Source of the DNA: Tepidicella baoligensis | GTDB taxonomy: Bacteria > Pseudomonadota > Gammaproteobacteria > Burkholderiales > Burkholderiaceae_C | NCBI RefSeq assembly: GCF_013432195.1 | Contig: NZ_JACCDB010000004.1 | Coordinates: 162,818-226,817 of the forward strand | Direction: 5' to 3' | Length of the DNA: 64,000 nt | In this document: positions 13,339-24,923 of the stretch, piece after piece | Layout: the number at the start of each line of letters is the position of its first letter | Numbering within the stretch: position 1 is the first letter of the stretch | The notes under the pieces: model-generated | What the model was told of the DNA's origin: nothing | Databases searched by the model: none | What the model saw: only the letters and a program-made list of their open reading frames with translations | Made by a program: the position numbers and the translations under genes

Positions 13339-13977
13339 ATGTCCCTGACCCCACGCGCCCTGTATGAAGAAGTGGCCGAACTGTTGCGGCAACGCATCTT
13401 CAACCGGGAGCTGCCGCCCGGGAGCTGGATCGACGAGCTCAAGATCGCCGAGGAACTGGGCATCAGCCGCACCCCATTGCGCGAAGCGCTGAAGGTGCTG
13501 GCCGCCGAAGGGCTGGTGACCATGAAGGTGCGTCGCGGCGCCTACGTGACCGAAGTATCCGAACAAGACTTGCGTGAGGTTTACGAACTGCTGTCGCTGC
13601 TGGAATCCGATGCCGCCGGGGCCGTCTGCGAGCGCGCCACAGACGACGATCTGCGCGAACTCCAGGCCCTGCATCAGGAACTGGAGCGCTCAGCCGATCC
13701 GGCCACAGGCTCGCGCGAGCGGTTCTTCGCCCTGAACGAAGCGTTTCATCTGCGCTTGCTCGACTTGGCCGGCAACCGCTGGCGTAAACAGATGGTCGCC
13801 GACCTGCGCAAGGTCATGAAGCTCAACCGGCACAGCTCGCTGCTCAAGGCGGGGCGCATCGAAGAGTCGCTGAAAGAACACCGCGCGATCCTCGCGGCCG
13901 TGACGGCCCGCCAAGCGGGCAAAGCCCGCGCTGCGGTGAAAACCCACTTTGCCAACGGGCTGGAAGCGGCCGCCTGA
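13339..13977 (+). CDS. GntR-family regulator, FCD subfamily
   Basis: A 212-aa regulator. The winged helix is at about 5-70 (ELKIAEELGISRTPLREALKVLAAEGLV is the diagnostic HTH) and the all-helical FCD ligand domain follows, with candidate metal/ligand His residues in ALNEAFHLRLLDLAGN and SLKEHRAIL. It is divergent from the methylmalonyl-CoA mutase gene, so control of propionate catabolism by an acyl-CoA or acid is a natural inference. An in-frame ATG at 13285 would add 18 residues but begins only a few bases after the candidate operator; the start at MSLTPRALYEE better matches the family. Neither start has a strong ribosome site. Confidence 0.87.
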   Translation: MSLTPRALYEEVAELLRQRIFNRELPPGSWIDELKIAEELGISRTPLREALKVLAAEGLVTMKVRRGAYVTEVSEQDLREVYELLSLLESDAAGAVCERATDDDLRELQALHQELERSADPATGSRERFFALNEAFHLRLLDLAGNRWRKQMVADLRKVMKLNRHSSLLKAGRIEESLKEHRAILAAVTARQAGKARAAVKTHFANGLEAAA

Positions 13978-13978
13978 A

Positions 13979-13997
13979 CCGGGGATTCCCCGGGTTT
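13979..13997 (+). terminator. Possible terminator after gntR
   Basis: A GC hairpin CCGGGG-ATT-CCCCGG starts two bases after the gntR stop and is followed by only a short TTT run. The loop is three bases. It could separate gntR from the GGDEF gene; weak because of the short T tract. Confidence 0.4.
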
Positions 13998-16523
13998 CTG
14001 GCGGCTGGCCCCTGTGCCTACAATGGGCCATTCGCACCGGGCGGCACCGGGCGGAAACGTCCCCCTGAAACCACCGACCCCGATTGTGGCCGATACAACG
14101 CCATCCCCACTCGACCGGCACACCCTGCTCGAATACCAGGCGATTCTCGAAAACGCCTCGGTGGGCATCGTGTTCACACGCCATCAGCATGTGTTGCATT
14201 GCAACCGCCGCTGCTCGGAGATCTTTGGCTGGCCCCATGGTGAATTGGTCGGACAACACGGCTCGGTGTTTTACACCTCCCCCGAGGAATACGCCCGCGT
14301 CGGGCGGGAGGCTTCCCCCCTCCTTGCCCAAGGGCAACTGTTCGATCAGGAAATGCCCATGCGGCGCAAGGATGGCGGCGTCGTGTACTGCCACATCCGT
14401 GCCAAGGCCATCGATCCAGCGAACACCGCAGAAGGCACCATTTGGATTGTTGAAGACGTCGGCGAGCGTCATCGAGCCGAGGCCCAGATTCAGGACTTGC
14501 TGCTGAAGCAGCAGGCGATCCTGGAGAACGCCTCCATCGGGATTGCCTTCACCCACAATGGCGTCATCGTGCACTGCAACCCCCGCATGGAGGCGATCTT
14601 CGGTTGGCCACCTGGGGGGTTGATAGGACGTCGGAGCGAGGTATTCTTCCGGAACACGGAGGATTATCAGGCCTTCGGCCGCCAGGTCGGACCTCTGTTG
14701 GCACGAGGCGAACTGGTGGATATCGAGTGGCTCAATGTCAAGCAAGATGGCACTGCCCTCTGGAGTCGCCACCTCGCCAAAGCCATACCCAACCTTGACG
14801 AAGGTCTGGGCGCCATCTGGATCAGCGAAGACATCACCAAACGGAAGGCCATCGAGGAAGCGCTCCATGAAGCCCAGCGCCAGTTGGAGCAGCGCGTGCT
14901 GGAGCGCACCGCGGAGCTGGAAAAAGCCCACCAGCAACTCGATGCCATGATCCAGTGTGCCCCGCTGGCCATTTACACGCGCGATCCCCAAAGTGTCATC
15001 ACCAGCTGGAACCCGGCGGCCGAACAGATGTTTGGCTGGTCTGCCGAAGAGGTCGTCGGCCGGCAAATACCCTCCGTCCCGAGCGACCAGCTGGAGGAGC
15101 ACGAGGCGCTGGTGCGCCGCGTGCTGGCGGGTGAAACCTTGATGCAGATCGAGGTGGTGCGCCTACGCCGCGATGGCAAACGCATCTACCTCAACATGAC
15201 TGTCGCTCCCATGCGCGACAGCGCCGGCTGCATCACCGGCTACCTCACCATCGCCGCCGACATCAGCGAGCGCAAGGAGGCCGAGCAGCGCATCGAATTC
15301 CTGGCCTACCACGACGTGCTCACCGGCCTGCCCAACCGGCTGCTGTTGCGCGACCGGGTGGACCAGGCCATGGCCCATGCGGAGCGCCACCGCAAACATA
15401 TGGCGCTGCTCTTCATGGACCTCGACAACTTCAAGCAGATCAACGACACGCTGGGCCATGACAGCGGCGACCAGCTCCTCAGAGAGGTGACGCAACGCAT
15501 CCGGCACTGTATCCGCGACACCGACACCGTCAGCCGCCAAGGCGGCGATGAGTTCGTCATCCTGCTGCCGGATCTCACCGATGCTCAAGCCGCCGTCCCC
15601 GTGCTCGACAAACTGATGGAACAGATGCAGCGCCCCTTCGTGCTGGACGGCAACGAACTGAGCACATCGATGTCGGTGGGCGTGGCGGTGTACCCGGAAG
15701 ATGGCCGAACGTTCGATGCCCTTCTGAAAAAAGCGGACATGGCCATGTATCAAGCCAAGGAAAACGGCCGCGCGACCTACCATTTTTTCAACGACGCCAT
15801 GAGCCACCGCGCCAGCGAACACCTGGCCCTGCGCAACGGCCTGCGGCGGGCGCTCGACCATGGCGAGCTGGAACTGTATTACCAGCCTCAAGTGGATCTG
15901 GCCAGTGGCTGCATCACCGGCGCCGAAGCCCTGCTGCGCTGGAACGCCCCCGGTGACGGCCTGATCATGCCAGGGCGGTTCATTCCCGTGGCCGAAGAAA
16001 GCGGACTCATCGTGCCCATCGGCGAATGGGTCATCATGGAAGCCTGTCGGCAGGCCAGTGCCTGGCGCCGGGCGGGGCTGCCCGAACTGTGCGTGGCCAT
16101 CAACCTGTCGGCCGTACAGTTCCGCCGCGGCAATGTGGAACAGACCGTGCTCCGGGCCCTGGAGTCGACCGGTCTGCCCCCGCATTGCCTGGAACTGGAG
16201 CTGACCGAATCCATCATGATCCAGAGCCTCGAACAGGTGCTCGCCACGGTCCGCCGGCTCAAACTGCTCGGCGTGAAGCTGTCGATCGACGATTTCGGCA
16301 CCGGCTACTCCAGCCTCTCCTACCTCAAGCGGTTCGACGTGGACAAGCTCAAGATCGACCAGTCCTTCGTGCGCGATCTGGCCACCGACCCCGACGACGC
16401 GGCCATCGTTCGTGCCATCGTCCAGATGGCCCGGAGTCTGAACCTGAAAACCATTGCCGAGGGAGTGGAAACCGAAGACATGCGGCACATGCTCCGGGTG
16501 TTCCAGTGCGATGAGGCACAGGG

Positions 16524-17605
<1,082 letters not shown>

Positions 17606-17606
<1 letters not shown>

Positions 17607-19153
17607 CAAGCCAGCCTGAAAGCAGCCACAGACTGCACCAGTTCCTGGGCCTGGCTGCGCAAACTGTTGGCGGCAGCCGCCATCTCTTCGACCAAGGCGG
17701 CGTTTTGTTGCGTGGCCTGATCCATCTGCACCACCGCTTCTTCGACTTGGCCGACGCCGCTGCTTTGCTCCAAGCTGGCGGCACTGATCTCGCCCACGAT
17801 GTCGGTCACACGCCGAATGCTGTCGACCACCTCTTGCATGGTCTGCCCTGCACGGTTCACCAAGGCCGAACCCTGCTCGACACGCTCGACGCTGACTTGA
17901 ATCAGGGCTTTGATTTCCTTGGCAGCCTCTGCGCTGCGCCCGGCCAAGCTGCGCACTTCGCCGGCCACCACGGCAAATCCGCGCCCTTGTTCACCGGCGC
18001 GCGCCGCTTCCACAGCGGCGTTGAGGGCCAGGATATTGGTCTGGAAAGCGATACCGTCGATCATGTTGATGATGTCTGCGATTTTGCGGCTGCTCTCGGA
18101 GATGCCCGACATCGTGTGTACCACTTGGCTCACCACTTCGCCTCCCTGCACAGCCACGCTGGAGGCGCTCTGGGCCAGTTGGTTGGCTTGTTGCGCGTTG
18201 TCTGAATTTTGCTTCACCGTCGAAGACAGCTCCTCCATCGAAGACGCTGTTTCCTCCAGGGCGCTGGCCTGGCTTTCGGTTCGGGAACTCAAATCCTGAT
18301 TGCCCTGCGCAATCTGGGCACTGGCCGAGGCCACAGCCTCGGCGCCTTGCCGCACCTGACCCACCAGGCGCACCAACGAACGTTGCATGTCACTCAATGC
18401 CCGCAGCAATTGGCCGATCTCATCGGTCGTCTTGGGATGAACGCTATGGGTCAGGTCTCCCCCCGCCACGGCCTGGGCCAATTCCACCGCCTCTTTCATC
18501 GGCACGGTGATGGAGCGCACAATCCAGAAGCCCAACAGCAAAGCAAGCACCACGGCAGCACCCACCGCCACCCACACGGTCACCCGCAACTCGCGGACGT
18601 CGGCTACTGCCGTCTTTCCTGTTTCCTGGGAAACCTGTTTTTGCAACTCGATCTGCCGATTCAGCGCATCGAGATACGCCAGTTGCACAGGCCGGATGCC
18701 ATTGAGCAGGTGTTCGACAGCCTCCTCTCTTTGCCCACTGTCAAGCAGCGAAAAGTACCGGTCCACGCCTGCCCTGAATTGGGTGCCGCTCTGCACGATC
18801 GTGGCCATCAGCTGGCGCCCTTGGGGCGATACGATCATCTCCTCCATCCGTTGGAGGATTTGCGCCGAACGCTGCCGGGATGCCAAGATGTCGTCCCGCT
18901 CGCGCTGCACATCGGCCGGGTTCGGCATCAAGGCCATGTTGCGGATGGCTCGGGCCTGGCGATTTACCTCCAGGCGGAGTTCGTTCATGTCCTCAATGAT
19001 CACCATCCGGTTGTCGACAATGTCCAGCAGCTCATCCTGAACCACCGCCGCCTTGAGCGTGCTTTGCAGGCCGATCAGCAAAATGACCAGCACCAGCACA
19101 CCGAAAGCCAAGGTCAAACGTGTTGCAATGTTCAGATTGTTCAAATAAGTCAT
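17606..19153 (-). CDS. Methyl-accepting chemotaxis protein
   Basis: A 515-aa inner-membrane receptor. Transmembrane helices at about 12-31 and 191-212 enclose a periplasmic four-helix-bundle sensor (about 32-190). A HAMP linker follows and then the signalling hairpin with the near-invariant tip [20 protein letters not shown]. It lacks the C-terminal NWETF-type tether for methylation enzymes. The ATG at 19153 was chosen because the hydrophobic N-terminus begins there and GGGGGG precedes it; the open frame runs further upstream without family similarity. It lies downstream of phaB, but a hairpin and 119 bases separate them. The ligand cannot be told. Confidence 0.95.
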
Positions 19154-19228
19154 GGCACCCCCCGGTTCATTTGTCGCTGACGAATATCGTTCTCTGAGGC
19201 CTTGAACACCAAGCTCTGCTACCCAGAC

Positions 19229-19246
19229 AACCCGCCAAAGCGGGTT
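19229..19246 (-). terminator. Hairpin after phaB, possible phaCAB terminator
   Basis: A perfect seven-base stem AACCCGC / GCGGGTT with a four-base loop, 27 bases after the phaB stop in the direction of transcription. There is no T tract behind it, so it may only slow or protect the message. Confidence 0.4.
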
Positions 19247-19272
19247 GCCAGCAGCGTCAAGACAGCGCCAGA

Positions 19273-20010
19273 TCAGCCCATGTGCAGGCCGCCGTTCACC
19301 GAGAAGTCGGCGCCGGTGGTGAAGCCGGCGTCCTCGCCGGCCAGCCACGCCACGATGGAGCCGATTTCCTCGGGACGACCCAAGCGCTTCACGGGAATCG
19401 TGGCCACGATCTTCTCCAGCACATCGGGACGGATGGCCCGCACCATGTCGGTGCCGATATAGCCGGGACTGACGGTGTTGACCGTCACCCCCTTGGCGGC
19501 CAGTTCCTGGGCCAGCGCCATGGTAAAGCCGTGCATACCGGCCTTGGCGGCGGAGTAGTTGGTCTGGCCGGCCTGGCCCTTCTCACCGTTCACCGAGGAA
19601 ATCTGGATGATGCGGCCCCAACCGCGCTCCACCATGTCCGGCACCACCTGCTTGGTCACGTTGAACATGGAAGTCAGGTTGGTGTTGATCACGGCGTTCC
19701 AGTCGTCCAGTGTCATCTTCAGGAACATGCGGTCGCGCGTGATGCCGGCGTTGTTGACCAGCACATCGATGGGGCCGTGCTCTTCTTTGGCCTTGGCAAA
19801 AGCCTGAACGGTCGAATCCCAATCGGCCACGTTGCCCACGCTGGCGTAGAACGTATAACCCAGGGCTTTCTGTTCATCCAGCCATTTCTGGTAGTCCCGC
19901 GTCGGGCCACAGCCCGCGATGACCTTGAATCCAGCCTGGGCCAGGCGATGGCAGATGGCGGTACCGATACCGCCCATGCCGCCGGTGACGTAAGCAACTT
20001 TTTGACTCAT
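19273..20010 (-). CDS. phaB: Acetoacetyl-CoA reductase PhaB
   Basis: Short-chain dehydrogenase that makes (R)-3-hydroxybutyryl-CoA for polyhydroxybutyrate. The cofactor loop is TGGMGGIG, the NNAG motif is in [11 protein letters not shown], and the catalytic Tyr-Lys pair is in NYSAAKAG after the Ser of [13 protein letters not shown]. The VNGEKGQ(F/A)GQTNYSAAK segment is typical of PhaB rather than FabG. It follows phaA in a phaC-phaA-phaB operon. Length 245 aa is normal. Confidence 0.95.
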   Translation of the reverse strand: MSQKVAYVTGGMGGIGTAICHRLAQAGFKVIAGCGPTRDYQKWLDEQKALGYTFYASVGNVADWDSTVQAFAKAKEEHGPIDVLVNNAGITRDRMFLKMTLDDWNAVINTNLTSMFNVTKQVVPDMVERGWGRIIQISSVNGEKGQAGQTNYSAAKAGMHGFTMALAQELAAKGVTVNTVSPGYIGTDMVRAIRPDVLEKIVATIPVKRLGRPEEIGSIVAWLAGEDAGFTTGADFSVNGGLHMG

Positions 20011-20056
20011 GTTGTGCTCCTCTGGGTGTGATGAGTGGGTGACAGACAGGAAATCA

Positions 20057-21241
20057 TCAACGCTCGACGGTCAGGGACACGCCCATGCCACCGCCGATGC
20101 ACAAGGCCGCCAGGCCTTTTTTCGCGTCGCGACGCTGCATTTCATGCAGCAGCGTGACCAGAATGCGGCAACCCGACGCCCCGATGGGGTGACCGATCGC
20201 AATCGCGCCGCCGTTAACGTTCACCTTGGCCGGGTCCACGCCCAGCCCCAGGTTGACGGCACAGGCCTGGGCGGCAAAGGCCTCGTTGAGCTCGAATAGG
20301 TCCACATCGCCGACGCTCCAGCCGGCGCGGGCCAAAGCCTTTTGCGAAGCCGGCACCGGGCCCATGCCCATGGTGGCGGGGTCCAGGCCGCTGGTGGCAA
20401 AGCTGCGGATGGTAGCGAGCGGCTTGAGGCCGAGTGCGGCGGCTTTGCTCGCTTTCATGACCATCACCGCAGCCGCGCCGTCGTTGATGCCCGAGGCGTT
20501 ACCTGCCGTCACGGTGCCGGCCTTGTCGAAAGCCGGACGCAGGCTGGCCAGTGCCTCGGCATTCGTCTTGCGGTTGATGTACTCGTCGGAGTCGAACACG
20601 ACCGGGTCCCCCTTCTTCTGGGGTATGACCACGGGCACGATCTCGTCCTTGAACTTGCCCGCCTCCTGTGCGGCAGCCGCTTTCTGCTGGCTGGCAAGCG
20701 CGAAGGCATCCTGTTGCTCGCGGCTGATGCCGTGCGCCTTGGCCACGTTTTCGGCCGTGATCCCCATGTGGTATTGGTTGTACACATCCCACAGGCCGTC
20801 CACGATCATGGTGTCCACCATCTTCCAGTCGCCCATGCGCTGGCCGTCGCGGCTGCCGTTGAGCACATGCGGGCTGGCGCTCATGTTTTCCTGACCACCG
20901 GCAATCACGATCTCGCTGTCGCCCCAGGCAATCGCCTGGGCCGCCAGCATCACCGATTTCAGACCCGAACCGCAGACGGCGTTGATCGTCATGGCGGGTG
21001 TCTCTTTGGCAATGCCGGCCTTCATCATGGCCTGGCGGGCCGGGTTCTGACCCACACCCGCTGCAAGCACCTGCCCCATGATGACTTCACCGATCTGGTC
21101 AGCACCCACGCCGGTACGCTCCAGCAACGCTTTGATGACGGTTGCGCCCAGCTCGGGCGCCGGGATCTTGGCCAAGCTGCCGCCGAACTTGCCCACGGCG
21201 GTACGGGCGGCGCCCACAATGACGATGTCTTCCATGTTCAC
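20057..21241 (-). CDS. phaA: Acetyl-CoA acetyltransferase PhaA (beta-ketothiolase)
   Basis: Condenses two acetyl-CoA into acetoacetyl-CoA, feeding PhaB. The nucleophilic Cys90 is in [10 protein letters not shown], the His is in IGHPIGASG and the second Cys is in CIGGGMG near the C-terminus. Length 394 aa is normal. It sits between phaC and phaB in the order found in Cupriavidus and Comamonadaceae. Confidence 0.95.
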   Translation of the reverse strand: MNMEDIVIVGAARTAVGKFGGSLAKIPAPELGATVIKALLERTGVGADQIGEVIMGQVLAAGVGQNPARQAMMKAGIAKETPAMTINAVCGSGLKSVMLAAQAIAWGDSEIVIAGGQENMSASPHVLNGSRDGQRMGDWKMVDTMIVDGLWDVYNQYHMGITAENVAKAHGISREQQDAFALASQQKAAAAQEAGKFKDEIVPVVIPQKKGDPVVFDSDEYINRKTNAEALASLRPAFDKAGTVTAGNASGINDGAAAVMVMKASKAAALGLKPLATIRSFATSGLDPATMGMGPVPASQKALARAGWSVGDVDLFELNEAFAAQACAVNLGLGVDPAKVNVNGGAIAIGHPIGASGCRILVTLLHEMQRRDAKKGLAALCIGGGMGVSLTVER

Positions 21242-21274
21242 TCCTGTGTTGATGTGACTTGAGGTTCGGCGGCT

Positions 21275-23014
21275 TCAGGCCTTGACCTTGACGTAGCGCC
21301 CCGGTGCCGGCTCGATGGGTTTGTATTTCCGGTTGCCGTAGCTCTTGGGAGCGGGGATCGGCTTGCCCGCATGACCCTTGAGCCAGGTGGACCAGTCCGT
21401 CCACCAGCTGCCCGGGTGTTCAGTCGCAGAGGCGAGCCAGTCCTCCAAACGGGGCGGGAAATGGTTGTCCACACCGATCCAGTGGCTGCGCTTGCCCTTG
21501 CTGGCTGGGTTGATGACCCCAGCGATATGCCCGGACGCCCCCATGACGAAACGCTTGGGCCCGGGCAGATGCTGGGTGCTGGCGTAGGCCCCGCCAATCG
21601 GCACGATGTGGTCTTCGCGCGAACCATAGATGTAGACGGGGATGTCGATCTTGCCCAGGTCGATCTTTTCGCCACAAACCGTGGCGGCTCCGGGTTTGCA
21701 AAGGCGGTTTTCCAGGTAAGTGTTGCGCAGATACCAAGCGTAGTAGGGCCCCGGCAGGTTGGTGCTGTCGCTGTTCCAGTACAGCAAGTCGAACGGCGGC
21801 GGCGTCTCGCCTTTCAGGTAGTTGTTCACCACGTAGTTCCACACCAGGTCGTTCGGGCGCAGGAAGCTGAAGGTGGTGGCGAGTTCCCGCCCGGGCAGCA
21901 GACCGCCGTGGGCGAACTGCATTTCGCGGAACTTCACGAAGGCCTCGTCGATGAAAACGTCCAGCACGCCGGTGTCGGAGAAGTCGAGGAAGGTGGTGAG
22001 GAAAGTGGCGCTGTGCACCGGTTTTTCCCCGCGCGCGGCCAGCACAGCGAGCGCCGTGCCCAGCATGGTGCCCCCCACGCAGAAGCCCAGGGCGTTGATG
22101 TCCTCGGCGCCCGTGATCTCGCGCGTGACTGTGATCGCGCGGATCACTCCATCCTCGATGTAGTCGTCCCAAGTCTTGTGGGCACAGGATGCGTCGGGGT
22201 TGCGCCAGCTCATCACGAAGGTGCGCATCCCCTGCTCGACCGCATAGCGGATCAGGGAGTTCTCGGGCTGCAGGTCCAGGATGTAAAACTTATTGATGCA
22301 GGGCGGCACCAGCAGGAAGGGACGTTCGTGGACCTTGGCGGTGAGCGGTTTGTACTGGATGAGCTGGAACAGATCGTTCTCGAACACCACCTGACCTTCG
22401 GTGGTGGCCACGTTCTTGCCGACTTCAAAGGCGCTTTCGTCGGTCATGGACACGTGCCCCTGCTTCATGTCGTGCAGCAAGTTCTGGATACCCCTGGCAA
22501 TGCTCTCGCCCCGGGTCTCGATCGCTTTTTTCTGCGCCTCGGCGTTGAAGATCAGGAAGTTGCTGGGCGCGCTGGCGTCGATCCACTGCTGCACCGCAAA
22601 GTGGATGCGGGCACGGGTCTTGGCATCGGCTTGCACGGCGTCAGCCAGGGACATGAGCGTGCGCGCATTGAGCAGATAGACAGCCGCGACAAAAGCGGAC
22701 AAGGGGTTCTGCGACCAGGCTTCGTCTGCGAAACGGCGGTCCTTGGGCGGTTTGACCTTGAGGCCCTGGTTCCAGATCTCGGTCAATTCACGGACATAGT
22801 TTTGTTGAATGTCCAGCAGACGGGAAGGCTCCACCTGGACCGGCTGGCCGCTGATTTTGGCGAACAGGTGCATCAGGTTGGCGTCGCTGGGCAGCCCAAA
22901 ACCGGGATGGGGCACGCCCGTTGCCTGCTGGGCCTGGAGCATCTGGGCCCATTGCTGCATGGCGGCTTGCTGGAATGGCTGGGCCGATTGGAGCCAAGGA
23001 TTGTCAGGTGTCAT
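21275..23014 (-). CDS. phaC: Class I polyhydroxyalkanoate synthase PhaC
   Basis: Polymerises 3-hydroxyacyl-CoA into granule polyester. The alpha/beta-hydrolase core has the synthase box GFCVGGT with nucleophile Cys312, the Asp in YGSREDHIVP (Asp468) and the His in GASGHIAGV (His496). The N-terminal PHB-synthase domain with the NFLIFNAEAQKKAIETRGES region is typical of short-chain class I enzymes. ATG 23014 is preceded by CGGAG at six bases and gives 579 aa; a second ATG at 23020 is possible. First gene of phaCAB. Confidence 0.95.
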   Translation of the reverse strand: MTPDNPWLQSAQPFQQAAMQQWAQMLQAQQATGVPHPGFGLPSDANLMHLFAKISGQPVQVEPSRLLDIQQNYVRELTEIWNQGLKVKPPKDRRFADEAWSQNPLSAFVAAVYLLNARTLMSLADAVQADAKTRARIHFAVQQWIDASAPSNFLIFNAEAQKKAIETRGESIARGIQNLLHDMKQGHVSMTDESAFEVGKNVATTEGQVVFENDLFQLIQYKPLTAKVHERPFLLVPPCINKFYILDLQPENSLIRYAVEQGMRTFVMSWRNPDASCAHKTWDDYIEDGVIRAITVTREITGAEDINALGFCVGGTMLGTALAVLAARGEKPVHSATFLTTFLDFSDTGVLDVFIDEAFVKFREMQFAHGGLLPGRELATTFSFLRPNDLVWNYVVNNYLKGETPPPFDLLYWNSDSTNLPGPYYAWYLRNTYLENRLCKPGAATVCGEKIDLGKIDIPVYIYGSREDHIVPIGGAYASTQHLPGPKRFVMGASGHIAGVINPASKGKRSHWIGVDNHFPPRLEDWLASATEHPGSWWTDWSTWLKGHAGKPIPAPKSYGNRKYKPIEPAPGRYVKVKA

Positions 23015-23149
23015 ACACATCTCCGGGACGGGGGTTGCAACGCAGCGGATGGGGGATCGATCACAATAGGCGTTACAGTATGAAGGAGCGAGCTTCCAAT
23101 GGCCTGACATGCCGTCGAGCTGCTGGATTCGCAGTTGCAAAACATACGC

Positions 23150-23470
23150 ATGTATCTGGTCGTCATTGCCTGGCTCTATGTGGCGGTCCTGATGGCGGTG
23201 GCCGAAGCCACCAGCAGCACAGGAACCCTCCTTGGAGCCATTATCACCTTCTTCCTTTACGGTTTGGCGCCGATCGGCATCGGGGTTTACCTGATGGGCA
23301 CGCCCCTGCGCCGCAAAGCCCGTCTGGCACGGGAACGGCAGGATGCAGCTCTGGGCATGGCTGGCGTGACCCAGCCGTCGAACGTCTCAGAGACGACGCC
23401 AGATCAAGGCCGCCATGCGTCCGCTGCCCCCGAGGCGAGCGGTGTCGCGCCGATGCGAGAAAAACCATGA
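23150..23470 (+). CDS. Small two-helix membrane protein, unknown function
   Basis: A 106-aa protein opening at MYLVVIAWLYVAVL. Two hydrophobic helices, about 1-22 and 30-50 (LLGAIITFFLYGLAPIGIGVYL), are followed by a basic juxtamembrane RRKARLARERQ and a polar, probably disordered cytoplasmic tail. It is divergent from phaC across about 135 bases, and its last 84 bases overlap the end of pgeF on the other strand. I do not recognise the family with certainty; any link to PHA granules would be speculation. Confidence 0.65.
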   Translation: MYLVVIAWLYVAVLMAVAEATSSTGTLLGAIITFFLYGLAPIGIGVYLMGTPLRRKARLARERQDAALGMAGVTQPSNVSETTPDQGRHASAAPEASGVAPMREKP

Positions 23471-24205
23471 AGGCTGGCTCACGGTGCACCACGCCGCACT
23501 GCCATCGTTGCCGTCGATGACGGTGAAGCCCAGCCGCATCAGCCGACGCCGTGCCAGAGCGGGCAAGTCGGCCAGGTAGCGGTCGGGACCGGTCGCCGTC
23601 GGCGCACGTGGCACGAAATGGGCCACCGATGCGGCATCGCTGCTCAGGAAAGCCTGCCGCACGTCCTCGCCGACCTCGAACTGCCTCGGCCCAATGCAGG
23701 GTCCCAACCATACCGTCGTGCGGGAGCGGTCGGCGGGCCGTTGCACGGCTGGCCACTGCTCGCACAAAGCCTCCAGAACACCATGCCCCTGCCGGCCCGC
23801 CAACCCCCGCCAACCGGCATGGGCGGCCGCCACGCTGGCCCCACCCGGAGCCGCGAACAGAATGGGCAAACAGTCGGCGACCAGCACCGTGCAGGCCAGG
23901 CCGGTCTGATCGGTCCAGCAGGCATCGGCTTGCACACCGTCCGGGGTGTCGGGCTGCAGCCGGCACACCGCCGACCCATGAACCTGGCGCAAAAACACCG
24001 GGCGCACGCCACATGCCGTGGCCAGGCGCTGCCGGTTGCTGGCCACGGCGAGCGGATCGTCTCCCACATGATCGCCGAGATTGAAACTCGACCACGGCCC
24101 GACGGACACACCGCCTTCGCGATAGGTCCAGGCGGCTTGTACACCGGCTGGCCAGCGAGCCCCCACCGGCTGGCAACCGACACGCGAGGGATCAGCGCTC
24201 GGCAT
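23387..24205 (-). CDS. pgeF: Peptidoglycan editing factor PgeF (YfiH/laccase-domain family)
   Basis: Copper-free laccase-domain protein of the YfiH family; in E. coli it removes L-Ser wrongly built into peptidoglycan precursors, though older annotations say polyphenol oxidase. Metal-site blocks are visible: QVHGSAV with His, VADCLPILF with Cys, and AAHAGWRGLAGR with His. The ATG at 24205 lies inside the end of the upstream isomerase gene (14-base overlap); 272 aa results. Its 3' end overlaps the small membrane protein on the plus strand. Confidence 0.9.
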   Translation of the reverse strand: MPSADPSRVGCQPVGARWPAGVQAAWTYREGGVSVGPWSSFNLGDHVGDDPLAVASNRQRLATACGVRPVFLRQVHGSAVCRLQPDTPDGVQADACWTDQTGLACTVLVADCLPILFAAPGGASVAAAHAGWRGLAGRQGHGVLEALCEQWPAVQRPADRSRTTVWLGPCIGPRQFEVGEDVRQAFLSSDAASVAHFVPRAPTATGPDRYLADLPALARRRLMRLGFTVIDGNDGSAAWCTVSQPSWFFSHRRDTARLGGSGRMAALIWRRL

Positions 24206-24875
24206 CCGGGCAACGGTCGGGCATGGCACGCTGAAATGCATCGAGTTGCATGCAGGCCTCATGGGCGGCCATGGTCAGCGGGATGTCCAGCGTGGCGTAA
24301 TCCAGGCCAAAACGGCGACCATTGATCACCTGGGGCACCAGGCAGCAATCGGCCAGCGTCGGCGTGTCGCCATAGGAATAGACCGACGGTGGCAAACCAC
24401 GCGCAGCGCGCTCGGCCTGCAAGTCGCGCAAACGCCGTTCGTAGGCCAACAGCCCTTCTTTGACCCAGTGGTTGTACCAGGCAGCCCGCTGGTCCTCATC
24501 CAGCCCGAGCGGTCCACTCAAGTATTTCAGGATGCGCAGGTTGTTGATCGGATGCACCTCGCAGGCAATGGTCTGCGCCAACCCGCGTACGCGGGCGCGG
24601 CCCAAGGGGTCGGACGGCAGCAGCGGTGGCTCGGGATGGGTTTCGTCCAGGTACTCGATGATGGCCATGGACTGGCTCAGCAACGCGTGGTCGGGGTCGC
24701 CGTCCACGTCGAGCACGGGCACCAGCCCATCGGGGCTGATCGCCCGGTAGGCCGCCCCGTGCTGCTCCCCCCGAGCCAGGTGTACCGGCAGGTACTCGTA
24801 ATCCAGCCCTTTCAGATGCAGCGCGATGCGCACCCGAAACGAGGTGCCAGAACGGAAGTAGTTGTAAAGTTTCAT
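24192..24875 (-). CDS. maiA: Zeta-class GST: maleylacetoacetate/maleylpyruvate isomerase
   Basis: Glutathione-dependent cis-trans isomerase of aromatic-ring catabolism. The N-terminal thioredoxin fold starts MKLYNYFRSGTSFRVRIAL with a Ser/Thr cluster at the active site in place of the usual SSC, and the C-terminal helical domain has the zeta-class signature CEVHPINNLRIL. Start at ATG 24875; 227 aa. No homogentisate or gentisate dioxygenase is next to it, so the substrate (maleylacetoacetate or maleylpyruvate) cannot be settled. A MarR regulator lies upstream on the same strand. Confidence 0.9.
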   Translation of the reverse strand: MKLYNYFRSGTSFRVRIALHLKGLDYEYLPVHLARGEQHGAAYRAISPDGLVPVLDVDGDPDHALLSQSMAIIEYLDETHPEPPLLPSDPLGRARVRGLAQTIACEVHPINNLRILKYLSGPLGLDEDQRAAWYNHWVKEGLLAYERRLRDLQAERAARGLPPSVYSYGDTPTLADCCLVPQVINGRRFGLDYATLDIPLTMAAHEACMQLDAFQRAMPDRCPDAER

Positions 24876-24923
24876 GCGTTGAACTCCATCCAAAAAAACA
24901 TGCCCGCATCAGAGATGCGCGGT

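Noticed and set aside
19154-19200. Sigma-28 promoter for the chemotaxis receptor
   Set aside because: Only a loose GATAT-like match with no convincing partner at the right distance.
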